A DNA stretch of 64,000 bases from Streptomyces cupreus (lineage in GTDB: Bacteria; Actinomycetota; Actinomycetes; Streptomycetales; Streptomycetaceae), in the NCBI RefSeq assembly GCF_014257025.1, contig NZ_JACMSF010000036.1, positions 1 to 64,000 of the forward strand, in the 5' to 3' direction. Positions 49,918-58,757 of this stretch are shown here, one piece after another. Within the stretch, counting starts at the first letter, position 1. Every line of letters begins with the position of its first letter. Position numbers and translations under genes: made by a program. The notes beneath the pieces are model-generated. The model worked only from the letters and a program-made list of their open reading frames with translations, was not told the origin of the DNA and searched no databases.

Positions 49918-52353
49918 TCAACGCCTGGGAGGTGCCCCCATCGCCGCTACCGGAACCTCCGGCTGCGCGCCGTTCGTGGCCGGGGACAGGGCCAGGTCCA
50001 GGACCTGGCGCACGTCCGTCACGGCGTGCACGTCGAGCTTCTCCAGGACCTCGGCGGGGACGTCGTCGAGGTCGGGCTCGTTGCGCTTGGGGATGATCAC
50101 CGTGGTGACCCCGGCGCGGTGGGCGGCCAGCAGCTTCTGCTTCACTCCGCCGATCGGCAGGACGCGGCCGGTCAGGGACACCTCGCCCGTCATCGCCACG
50201 TCCGTGCGGACCAGGCGGCCCGACAGCAGCGAGGCGAGTGCCGTCGTCATCGTGACGCCCGCGCTCGGGCCGTCCTTCGGGACCGCGCCCGCCGGGAAGT
50301 GGATGTGCACGCCCCGGTCCTTCAGGTCGCCGACCGGCAGTTCGAATTCGGCGCCGCGCGAGCGGAGGAAGGACAGGGCGATCTGCGCGCTCTCCTTCAT
50401 CACATCACCGAGCTGGCCGGTCAGGGTCAGGCCCGCCGCGCCCGTCTCCGGGTCGGCGAGGGACGCCTCCACGAACAGCACGTCACCGCCGGCGCCGGTC
50501 ACCGCGAGACCGGTCGCCACGCCCGGGACCGCCGTGCGGCGTTCCGCCGGGTCCTGGGCCGACTCGGGCACGTGGTGCGGACGGCCGATCAGGCCGCGCA
50601 GGTCGCCGTCCGTCACGGTGAACGGCAGCTCCCGCTCGCCCAACTCGTGCTGGGCCGCGACCTTGCGCAGCAGCCTGGCGATCGAGCGCTCCAGGTTGCG
50701 GACGCCCGCCTCGCGCGTGTACTCACCGGCGAGCTTGCGCAGCGCGCTCTCGTCCAGCGTCACCTCGTCCTTGTTCAGACCGGCCCGCTCCAACTGGCGC
50801 GGAAGCAGGTGGTCACGGGCGATGACGACCTTCTCGTCCTCGGTGTAACCGTCGAGGCGGACCAGCTCCATACGGTCGAGCAGGGCCTCCGGGATGGCTT
50901 CCAGGACGTTGGCCGTGGCGAGGAACACGACGTCGCTGAGGTCGAGTTCGACCTCCAGGTAGTGGTCGCGGAAGGTGTGGTTCTGCGCCGGGTCCAGGAC
51001 CTCCAGCAGGGCCGCGGCCGGATCGCCGCGGAAATCCGAGCCCACCTTGTCGATCTCGTCGAGCAGGACCACCGGGTTCATCGACCCGGCCTCCTTGATG
51101 GCCCGCACGATCCGGCCGGGCAGCGCGCCGACGTAGGTACGCCGGTGGCCGCGGATCTCCGCCTCGTCGCGGACGCCGCCGAGGGCGACGCGGACGAACT
51201 TGCGGCCCATCGCGTGGGCGACCGACTCGCCGAGCGAGGTCTTGCCGACGCCGGGCGGTCCGACGAGGGCGAGGACGGCACCGCCGCGGCGGCCTCCCAC
51301 GACACCCAGGCCCCGGTCGGTACGGCGCTTGCGCACCGCCAGGTACTCGGTGATCCGCTCCTTGACGTCCTCCAGGCCGGCGTGCTCGGCGTCGAGGATC
51401 GCCTTGGCGCCCTGGATGTCGTAGGCGTCCTGCGTCCGCTCGTTCCAGGGCAGTTCGAGGACGGTGTCCAGCCAGGTGCGGATCCACGAGCCCTCGGGCG
51501 ACTGGTCGCTGGAGCGCTCCAGCTTGTCGACCTCCTTGAGGGCGGCCTCGCGGACCTTCTCGGGCAGGTCGGCGGCCTCGACGCGGGCGCGGTAGTCGTC
51601 GGACTCCTCGCCGTCCTTCTCGCCGTTCAGCTCGCGCAGCTCCTTGCGGACGGCCTCCAGCTGGCGGCGCAGCAGGAACTCGCGCTGCTGCTTGTCGACG
51701 CCTTCCTGGACGTCCTTGGCGATGGTCTCGGCGACGTCCTGCTCGGCGAGGTGGTCGCGCAGTTGCTGGGTGGCGAGCTTGAGCCGGGCGACCGGGTCGG
51801 CGGTCTCCAGCAGCTCGACCTTCTGTTCGGTGGTGAGGAAGGGCGAGTACCCGGAGTTGTCGGCGAGCGCGGACACGTCGTCGATGGCCTGGACACGGTC
51901 CACGACCTGCCAGGCGCCGCGCTTGCGCAGCCAGGCGGTGGCGAGCGCCTTGTACTCCGTCACCAGATCCGCGACCTGTCCCGGCAGCGGGTCGGGCGCG
52001 CTGTCGTCGATCCGGGTGCCCTCGACCCAGAGGGCCGCGCCGGGCCCGTTCGTCCCGGCCCCGATCTTCACGCGGTCGCGGCCGCGGATCAGGGCGCCCG
52101 GGTCACCGTCGGCGAGCCGGCCCACCTGCTCGACCGTGCCGAGCACGCCGGTGCTCGCGTACGTGCCGTCGATGCGTGGAACGAGCAGCACCCGTGGCTT
52201 TCCCGGCTGGGAACGGGCGGCGACCTGGGCCGCCTCCACGGCGGCGCGTACATCGGCGTCGTTCAGATCCAGCGGGACCACCATTCCGGGCAGCACGACC
52301 TCGTCGTCGAGCGGCAGCACAGGCAGGGTGAGCGGTGTGGACGTCGAAGCCAT
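49918..52353 (-). CDS. lon: ATP-dependent protease Lon
   Basis: 811 residues. The N-terminal substrate domain is LPVLPLDDEVVLPGMVVPL onward. The AAA domain has Walker A GPPGVGKTSLGE and Walker B VVLLDEIDKVG. The protease domain carries catalytic Ser in KDGPSAGVTM and Lys in GGVKQKLLAA. The hexamer degrades unfolded and regulatory proteins. ATG 52353 with GGGGAG upstream is preferred over the frame to 52374. An HspR-type HAIR operator is 22 bp upstream, so heat induction through HspR is expected. Confidence 0.97.
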   Translation of the reverse strand: MASTSTPLTLPVLPLDDEVVLPGMVVPLDLNDADVRAAVEAAQVAARSQPGKPRVLLVPRIDGTYASTGVLGTVEQVGRLADGDPGALIRGRDRVKIGAGTNGPGAALWVEGTRIDDSAPDPLPGQVADLVTEYKALATAWLRKRGAWQVVDRVQAIDDVSALADNSGYSPFLTTEQKVELLETADPVARLKLATQQLRDHLAEQDVAETIAKDVQEGVDKQQREFLLRRQLEAVRKELRELNGEKDGEESDDYRARVEAADLPEKVREAALKEVDKLERSSDQSPEGSWIRTWLDTVLELPWNERTQDAYDIQGAKAILDAEHAGLEDVKERITEYLAVRKRRTDRGLGVVGGRRGGAVLALVGPPGVGKTSLGESVAHAMGRKFVRVALGGVRDEAEIRGHRRTYVGALPGRIVRAIKEAGSMNPVVLLDEIDKVGSDFRGDPAAALLEVLDPAQNHTFRDHYLEVELDLSDVVFLATANVLEAIPEALLDRMELVRLDGYTEDEKVVIARDHLLPRQLERAGLNKDEVTLDESALRKLAGEYTREAGVRNLERSIARLLRKVAAQHELGERELPFTVTDGDLRGLIGRPHHVPESAQDPAERRTAVPGVATGLAVTGAGGDVLFVEASLADPETGAAGLTLTGQLGDVMKESAQIALSFLRSRGAEFELPVGDLKDRGVHIHFPAGAVPKDGPSAGVTMTTALASLLSGRLVRTDVAMTGEVSLTGRVLPIGGVKQKLLAAHRAGVTTVIIPKRNEPDLDDVPAEVLEKLDVHAVTDVRQVLDLALSPATNGAQPEVPVAAMGAPPRR

Positions 52354-52374
52354 GATCTCCCCTTCGGCAGTCAA

Positions 52375-52395
52375 GTTGAGCTATGCCGACTCAAT
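52375..52395 (-). promoter_or_regulatory. HAIR element (HspR operator) of lon
   Basis: GTTGAGC-TATGCCG-ACTCAAT matches the HspR inverted repeat CTTGAGT-N7-ACTCAAG at 11 of 14 arm positions with exact 7-bp spacing. It lies 22 bp upstream of the lon ATG. HspR control of lon is established in Streptomyces. An HspR gene is not in the window. Confidence 0.8.
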
Positions 52396-52478
52396 GCTTG
52401 GGAGAGCTTGAATGTTCCCCGACCTTCGTTCGCTGTGAGCGATCACCGGCACTACACCCGGTGAGCTGGTCTTTCTCC

Positions 52479-53039
52479 ATGAAGCAGTACGAACAGGACG
52501 GTCCGCTGCTGCGGATCGTCGGCGGGTTCCGGGGCTTCGTCAGCCGCGCTCCCTGGGTGTGCGCGGCGCCCACCTCGACGCGCTCATCACCCGGCAGCGC
52601 GACTTCTTCGCGGCACGCGGTGAGGCGGTGGACGGGCCGCCGAGATGGCCGTACGAGAGCCCGTGCTGCCGTCGGACGTGACGCTGCGGCGGGTCACGGC
52701 GGACGCGGCTGGCTCGCCGAGGATCTGATCGGCCGGGTCGCGACCGCGCCGGACGAGATCGCCGTATATGTCGCCGAGGCGGACGGGGAAGTCGTCTCCG
52801 CCGCTTGGCTGGCCTTCCGCGCGGGCACCGAGCTCGCGAGCCTGTGGGGCGGGTCGACACTCGCCGAGTGGCGGGGCCGGGGCATCTACCGTGCCCTGGT
52901 CGCCACCCGCGCCGCACTCGCCGTCGAGCGTGGCGTCACCTATCTGCATGTCGACGCCTCCGACGACAGCGCGCCCATCCCGCGCCGGCTGGGCTTCGAG
53001 GCGGTGACGACGACCACGCCCTACGTCTGGAACCCCTGA
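52479..53039 (+). pseudogene. GNAT acetyltransferase, broken
   Basis: Pieces in three frames line up with a GNAT family protein: GPLLRIVGGFRGFV, then (shift) LGVRGAHLDALITRQRDFFA, then (shift) MAVREPVLPSDVTLRRVTAD, then (shift, with ~20 residues missing) WLAEDLIGRVATAPDEIAVY. The last piece has the acetyl-CoA site GGSTLAEWRGRGIYRALVAT and the end FEAVTTTTPYVWNP. The N-terminus and parts of the middle are deleted, so this is a true relic. Confidence 0.75.
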
Positions 53040-53163
53040 TCCGCCGATCGCAAGGTTCCCGTGGTCTTCCCGCAACATGGTTCACAGGAACGGGCCGCAC
53101 ACTGCAGGCTCGCTCACAGACTGTGGGTGACTTGCGCGGTTTTACGGGGACTTGGGGAAGCGG

Positions 53164-54621
53164 ATGACCGAGGGAGAGCGACGGGGGCCTGCCCGGCGCG
53201 CGTTGATCGCGGGCGGGGCGGTCGCCGTGGCCGGGGCGGCGGTGCCGCTGGTCTCAAGTGCGATGAGCGAGAGCGGATCGCGGAGGACTGCCGCGCCCCG
53301 CACCGCCACTCCGGTCGCGGGCCGCCGCCCCCGCTCCGACGGCCGGCCCAACATCCTCCTCGTGCTCACCGACGACCAGCCCAAGGAGACGGAGTGGGCG
53401 CTGCCCCGTACCGTCGACTGGCTCGGCGGCAGCGGCACCACCTTCGGGCGGGCCCACGCCAACACTCCGCTGTGCGCGCCATCGCGGGCCTCGGTCATGT
53501 CGGGCCGGTACGCCCACCATCACGGCGTCCTGGACACCCGGCACCCGTACCACCTGGACCAGCGCACGACCGTCCAGCGCCGGTTGCACGAGGCGGGTTA
53601 CCGCACCGGCCTGTTCGGCAAGTACCTCAACTTCTGGCGCACCGGCGGCGACCCGCCCCACTTCGACGAGTGGCTGCTCCAGGAGCCGGTGCGCTACTTC
53701 AACGGCCACTACAACGACAACGGCACCCTCCGGATCATCCCCGGCTACAACACGACCGTCATCAAGGACCGCGCCCTGGCCTTCATCGAGGCCTCCCGCA
53801 CCGACGACCGCCCCTGGTTCGCGTACGTCGCCACCCGCTCCGCGCACGAGCCGAACACCCCGGAGTCGCGATACGCACGCACGCGCGTGCCCGAGTGGGA
53901 GGGCCGCCCGTCGGTCTTCGAAACGAACAAGGGCGACAAGCCGCCCTTCCTCCGAGCCGCCGACCACTCCTTCACGCAAGGCAGCGCCCTGCGCGCCCGC
54001 CAGTTGCGCACCCTGCTCTCCGTGGACGACGCGATGCACGACTTCCGCGAGAAGCTGCGCGCGCTCGGCCAGTTGGAGAACACCCTGGTGCTGTTCACCA
54101 GCGACCACGGCCTGTGCTGGGGCGACCACGGCTGGCTGCGCAAGTCGGTGCCGTACCGCCCGAGCCTGGAGGTCCCGTGCTACGCGTCCTGGCCGGCCGG
54201 CGGCCTGGGCACGCCCCGCACCGACGACCGGCTCACGGGCCTCATCGACATCGCGCCCACCTTCCTGGACGCGGCCGGTCTCCCACCCGACCCCGGCCAC
54301 GACGGCCACTCCCTCCTGAACCCGGACAACGACCGCACGCATCTGCTCGCCGAGTGGTGGTGGAACCAGCAGGACCGGACGCCGATCCACAGCTGGGCGT
54401 CGTACATCGGCAGGACGGAGCAGTACACGGAGTACCACCGCACCCGCCTCGACCGCGCCGGCCGCCCGACGCTGGGCGACGGGAAGGTGCTGTTCCGGGA
54501 GTACTACGACCTGCGGGCCGACCCCTACCAGCTCACCAACCGTCTCCACGGGGCGAGCGCGGCGGAGGAGCGGCGGCTGGGGATCCCGGAACTGGCTGAG
54601 GGGCTGGCTGCTCTTCGGTGA
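53164..54621 (+). CDS. secreted sulfatase (arylsulfatase family)
   Basis: 485 residues. A Tat-like signal (ARRALIAGGAVAVAGAAVPL) opens the protein. Sulfatase motifs are NILLVLTDDQPKETEW (metal Asp pair), the formylglycine site CAPSRASVMSGRY and VLFTSDHGLCWGDHG. Cys in CxPSR must be oxidised to formylglycine by a separate enzyme (not here). It hydrolyses sulfate esters outside the cell; close relatives act on N-acetylglucosamine-6-sulfate, but the substrate is not assignable. ATG 53164 with GGGGAAG. Confidence 0.9.
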   Translation: MTEGERRGPARRALIAGGAVAVAGAAVPLVSSAMSESGSRRTAAPRTATPVAGRRPRSDGRPNILLVLTDDQPKETEWALPRTVDWLGGSGTTFGRAHANTPLCAPSRASVMSGRYAHHHGVLDTRHPYHLDQRTTVQRRLHEAGYRTGLFGKYLNFWRTGGDPPHFDEWLLQEPVRYFNGHYNDNGTLRIIPGYNTTVIKDRALAFIEASRTDDRPWFAYVATRSAHEPNTPESRYARTRVPEWEGRPSVFETNKGDKPPFLRAADHSFTQGSALRARQLRTLLSVDDAMHDFREKLRALGQLENTLVLFTSDHGLCWGDHGWLRKSVPYRPSLEVPCYASWPAGGLGTPRTDDRLTGLIDIAPTFLDAAGLPPDPGHDGHSLLNPDNDRTHLLAEWWWNQQDRTPIHSWASYIGRTEQYTEYHRTRLDRAGRPTLGDGKVLFREYYDLRADPYQLTNRLHGASAAEERRLGIPELAEGLAALR

Positions 54622-54705
54622 TGAGACCGTGGCCGGCTCGGCTATTTGGGTGAGCTTCGGGGCCGCGGCGAGCACGGGCGCGTTGGCGGGGCCGGTGATC
54701 CGGCG

Positions 54706-55734
54706 CTACCAGAGGACCGGGTTCGGAGCGGTCCACAGCCGGTCGTAGATCGCGCGGATGTGCGGTCGGCGGACGGCGGGGTGTCTGGCCAGGGTGTGCA
54801 GGAAGAGCCGTCTGTCCGGGTGGAAGGTGTACCCGGGGTGCGGGGGCAGGGGGTAGTCGTCGCGCAGGACGCCGTCGGGGAGCGTGCCGGAGGCCGGGAG
54901 GGGTGAGATCTCCCGGGGGTCGGCGAGATACGCCCAGACGTCCGCGGCCAGCGGGACCGTGGGGACGGGGGCGGGTGGCTGCCACGGTTCGCCGGTGCGC
55001 GGATCGCGGGGGACGAGGGCGATGGCGGCCGTCGTGGTGAGCCCCGGACCGGCCAGGCCCACGGACTTCGCCGGGCGACCCGGCAGGAGGATCACGGCGG
55101 CCGCACGGCCGAACATCTCGGCGAGGAGACCGTCGGGAAAGACCACCGGCTCCCCCTCACCGGCCACCACGAGATGGGCAAGCGCAGCACCGACCGCCGC
55201 CCTCCAGCGGCCGTCCCAGCCGCCGTCCTGATCGATGGGCGGCGTGGCCCGCACGCTCGGCTCGGGAGCGGGCCCACCCCCCGGAACGCGGCGTACGGCG
55301 CCGGGTTCCAGCCACACGGCCGGCCATATTCCGCAGTCGTCCGTTCGCGTCGCCACCGCGTCCCCGCACCGCTGGCACGCCAGATTGGGCCCGTCCCCGC
55401 CGTTCAGGCCCAGGCAGTAGCCCTCGCACCGCTCGGGGATCAGGGCCAGGCCACGGGAGTCGCCCGGCGCGAGGGCGATCCGTCCCGGCCCCCCGAAGGA
55501 CAGCATGTACACCGGCGCGTACACGCCACGGGCCGCCGCCTCCTCCGCCCCGACCTCGTCGTACTGCCGCCATGGCACCCCCGACGGCTCGGGGTCGACG
55601 GCGTACGTCCCCGGCTCCATCAGCGCGGGAAGCAGCACATGCCCATACCCCTGATGGGCATGCTCGGGGAACGCCACCCGGGAAACCGGCACCGACAGCG
55701 CCGCCCCGCACCCGGCGCACCCGAAAACGTCCAC
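54706..55734 (-). CDS. hypothetical protein with zinc-ribbon-like motifs
   Basis: 342 residues. Two CxxC pairs are visible: FGCAGCGAAL at the N-terminus and ACQRCGDAV near residue 120. The central region has RIALAPGDSRGLALIP and LGLNGGDGPN; the C-terminal half is Pro-rich. It looks like a cytoplasmic conserved actinobacterial protein that binds zinc. Function unknown. It diverges from the methyltransferase-like gene, sharing a 90-bp gap. Confidence 0.65.
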   Translation of the reverse strand: MDVFGCAGCGAALSVPVSRVAFPEHAHQGYGHVLLPALMEPGTYAVDPEPSGVPWRQYDEVGAEEAAARGVYAPVYMLSFGGPGRIALAPGDSRGLALIPERCEGYCLGLNGGDGPNLACQRCGDAVATRTDDCGIWPAVWLEPGAVRRVPGGGPAPEPSVRATPPIDQDGGWDGRWRAAVGAALAHLVVAGEGEPVVFPDGLLAEMFGRAAAVILLPGRPAKSVGLAGPGLTTTAAIALVPRDPRTGEPWQPPAPVPTVPLAADVWAYLADPREISPLPASGTLPDGVLRDDYPLPPHPGYTFHPDRRLFLHTLARHPAVRRPHIRAIYDRLWTAPNPVLW

Positions 55735-55823
55735 GAACCCTCCCCCGTGCCCGGGGGATTGTCCCAGCGCCGGGCACCGCGAACCCAGCGGTTTTCTCGC
55801 GCCGGACCTGCCAAGATGAACGG

Positions 55824-56501
55824 ATGCCCACTTCGTACGACATCCCCGAAGTCCTGGACCGTCGCGAAGGCCCGTACGGCGAGGTCGTGCTGCGGCGGCA
55901 CGGTGAGCTGCTCCAGATCATCGCCAACGGCTGTTTCCTCATGGACACCTCCGACGGACGCTCCGAGCGGCTGCTCGTCGACGCGGCGCGGGACGCGCTG
56001 GACGGCAGGCCGGAGCCGAGTGTGCTGATCGGAGGCCTTGGCGTGGGGTTCTCGCTCGCACACGCCGCCGCCGATCCGCGCTGGGGGCGGATCTCGGTCG
56101 TGGAACGCGAGCCCGTCATCATCGACTGGCACCGCACAGGACCGCTCTCGGACCTCACCGAACAGGCCTTCTCCGACCCGCGCACCGAGATCCTCGAAGC
56201 GGATCTGATCGACTACGTCAATGAGACATCCGACACGTTCGACGCGCTGTGTCTCGACATCGACAACGGCCCCGACTGGACCGTCACCGAGGGAAATCAC
56301 AGCCTGTACTCGGAGGCCGGACTGGCAAGCTGCGCAAGGGTGTTGAGCCCTGGCGGGGTACTGGCGGTATGGTCCGCGCAGCCTTCTCCGGAATTCGAAG
56401 AAACCTTGCGGAATGCCGGGTTCAATCAGGTGCGTACCGAAGAGATCCCCGTTGCCCGGGGCGTTCCCGACGTCGTGCACCTCGCCGTCGGACCTGGATA
56501 G
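55824..56501 (+). CDS. spermidine-synthase-like SAM-dependent enzyme
   Basis: 225 residues of the polyamine aminopropyltransferase/methyltransferase fold. It has LQIIANGCFLMDTSDGRSER, LIGGLGVGFSLAHA (motif I), ISVVEREPVIIDWH (acidic loop) and ALCLDIDNGPDW (catalytic-like Asp). It could be a SpeE-like aminopropyltransferase or a small-molecule methyltransferase. ATG 55824. The two-component system follows 134 bp later. Confidence 0.75.
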   Translation: MPTSYDIPEVLDRREGPYGEVVLRRHGELLQIIANGCFLMDTSDGRSERLLVDAARDALDGRPEPSVLIGGLGVGFSLAHAAADPRWGRISVVEREPVIIDWHRTGPLSDLTEQAFSDPRTEILEADLIDYVNETSDTFDALCLDIDNGPDWTVTEGNHSLYSEAGLASCARVLSPGGVLAVWSAQPSPEFEETLRNAGFNQVRTEEIPVARGVPDVVHLAVGPG

Positions 56502-56635
56502 CCGAGCTGCGGTGACTCCCCGTACGCTGCATCCCTGGCGCGGATCATTCAAGCGTCAATCGCAAGCATGCGCAGGCATGTGCCAGACAAACGGATCACC
56601 CCACGGATTCCGGAAAGCAACTTCAGGGGCGGGCG

Positions 56636-57373
56636 ATGGAGCAGACACACACCTCCCACAACGGCACGGCGGCGACCCCGGGCGCACAGCGCCGGGTCCT
56701 GGTGGTCGAGGACGATCCGACCATCGTGGACGCCATCGCGGCCCGTCTGCGCGCCGAGGGATTCCTCGTGCAGACCGCGGGCGACGGGCCCGCGGCCGTC
56801 GACACGGCGGAGGCCTGGCAGCCCGACCTGCTGATCCTCGACATCATGCTGCCGGGCTTCGACGGCCTGGAGGTCTGCCGTCGCGTGCAGGCGCAGCGCC
56901 CGGTACCGGTGCTGATGCTCACCGCGCGCGACGACGAGACCGACATGCTGGTCGGGCTCGGTGTCGGCGCCGACGACTACATGACCAAGCCGTTCTCGAT
57001 GCGGGAGCTGGCGGCGCGGGTGCACGTCCTGCTGCGGCGCGTGGAGCGTGCGGCCATCGCCGCGTCCACCCCCCGCTCGGGCATCCTGCGCCTCGGCGAG
57101 CTGGAGATCGACCACGCGCAGCGCCGGGTGCGGGTGCGCAGCGAGGACGTCCACCTCACACCCACCGAGTTCGACCTCCTGGTGTGCCTGGCGAACACCC
57201 CGCGCGCGGTGCTCTCCCGTGAGCAGCTGCTCGCGGAGGTGTGGGACTGGGCGGACGCCTCCGGCACCCGGACCGTCGACAGCCACATCAAGGCGCTGCG
57301 CCGGAAGATCGGCGCCGAGCGCATCCGTACCGTGCACGGCGTGGGCTACGCCCTGGAGACCCCGACGCCATGA
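56636..57373 (+). CDS. OmpR-family response regulator
   Basis: 245 residues. Receiver domain: VLVVEDDPTIVDAI, phospho-Asp in LLILDIMLPGFDG and K in DYMTKPFS. The C-terminal winged helix is ILRLGELEIDHAQRRVRVRS to VRTVHGVGYALETP. ATG 56636. Its stop overlaps the kinase start (ATGA), so they form a two-component operon. Confidence 0.95.
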   Translation: MEQTHTSHNGTAATPGAQRRVLVVEDDPTIVDAIAARLRAEGFLVQTAGDGPAAVDTAEAWQPDLLILDIMLPGFDGLEVCRRVQAQRPVPVLMLTARDDETDMLVGLGVGADDYMTKPFSMRELAARVHVLLRRVERAAIAASTPRSGILRLGELEIDHAQRRVRVRSEDVHLTPTEFDLLVCLANTPRAVLSREQLLAEVWDWADASGTRTVDSHIKALRRKIGAERIRTVHGVGYALETPTP

Positions 57374-58476
57374 GCGACGGGCCGGCCGCGCGAAAAGGCC
57401 CCGGGGAGTCCTGGGGCGGCGTACGTCCGTTCTCGATCAAGACCAAGCTGGGCGCGCTGGTCGTCATCTCGGTGCTGATCACCACCGGTCTGTCGATGAT
57501 CGCGGTGCAGACCAAGACGGAGCTTCGCTTCATCACGGTCTTCTCGATGATCGCCACCCTGCTGATCACCCAGTTCGTGGCGCACTCGCTCACCGCGCCG
57601 CTGGACGAGATGAACGCGGTGGCCCGCTCGATCTCGCACGGCGACTACTCGCGCCGGGTGCGGGAGAACCGCCGGGACGAGCTGGGCGACCTGGCCGAGA
57701 CGATCAACGTCATGGCCGACGAGCTGGAGGCCCAGGACCGGCAGCGCAAAGAGCTGGTCGCCAATGTCTCGCACGAGTTGCGCACACCCATCGCGGGCCT
57801 GCGCGCGGTGCTGGAGAACATCGTCGACGGGGTCACCGAGGCCGACCCCGAGACGATGCGCACCGCGCTGAAACAGACCGAGCGCCTAGGCCGCCTGGTC
57901 GAGACGCTGATGGACCTGTCCCGCCTGGACAGCGGCGTCGTACCGCTGAAGAAGCGCCGTTTCGAGGTGTGGCCGTATCTGTCCGGGGTGCTGAAGGAGG
58001 CCAACATGGTGGCCTCCACGCGCGCGGGCATCGCCTCGGGCTCGGGCGGCCACACGCGTACGGACGTCCATCTGCACCTCGACGTCTCACCGCCGGAGCT
58101 GACCGCGCACGCGGATCCCGAGCGCATCCACCAGGTGGTGGCGAACCTCATCGACAACGCGGTCAAGCACAGCCCGGCGCACGGGCGCGTGACGGTGAAG
58201 GCCCGGCGCGGGCACTGGCCCGAGTCGCTGGAGCTGGAGGTGCTCGACGAGGGGCCCGGCATCCCGAAGTCGGAGTGGCACCGGGTCTTCGAGCGGTTCA
58301 ACCGAGGCGCGGTGTCCTCTCCGCACGGTCCGGGCAGCGACGGCGGTACGGGGCTGGGCCTGGCCATCGCCCGCTGGGCGGTGGATCTGCACGGCGGCCG
58401 GATCGGAGTGGCCGAATCCGAGCGGGGTTGCCGGATTCTTGTCACTCTTCCGGGACTGCCATCCGCGGCGAGTTGA
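57370..58476 (+). CDS. sensor histidine kinase, partner of the OmpR-type regulator
   Basis: 368 residues. Two close membrane helices (LGALVVISVLITTGLSMIAV and about 57-75) leave only a few external residues, so it senses within or near the membrane. A HAMP domain follows, then HELRTPIAGLRAVLEN (phospho-His), LIDNAVKHSP, DEGPGIPKSEWHRVFERF and TGLGLAIARWAVDLH. ATG 57370 overlaps the regulator stop. kgd is 281 bp downstream and may be a separate unit. Confidence 0.93.
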   Translation: MSDGPAARKGPGESWGGVRPFSIKTKLGALVVISVLITTGLSMIAVQTKTELRFITVFSMIATLLITQFVAHSLTAPLDEMNAVARSISHGDYSRRVRENRRDELGDLAETINVMADELEAQDRQRKELVANVSHELRTPIAGLRAVLENIVDGVTEADPETMRTALKQTERLGRLVETLMDLSRLDSGVVPLKKRRFEVWPYLSGVLKEANMVASTRAGIASGSGGHTRTDVHLHLDVSPPELTAHADPERIHQVVANLIDNAVKHSPAHGRVTVKARRGHWPESLELEVLDEGPGIPKSEWHRVFERFNRGAVSSPHGPGSDGGTGLGLAIARWAVDLHGGRIGVAESERGCRILVTLPGLPSAAS

Positions 58477-58757
58477 CGTAAGGTTCGAGCCGGAGCCACA
58501 AGATCCACGGGCGTCCGGCCAGACGGACACGTGTGATCAGGCAGAGGCCCGCGCTTTCAGCGCGTCTGGCCTGCATCGACGCGTCCCTGAGCAACTGGAA
58601 CCTCAGTTGTTTCCCGCCATTTCCCAGCCCGAAACACGCTTTCCGATGTGACTTACGCGACGATGAACGGGCCCGGACTGACCTTCACGGTCATGGAGGC
58701 GTAGCCTTTATTTCCGCTGTCCATCACCTTGTGAAGCGGAAGAGGGCGGTTGCCGCC

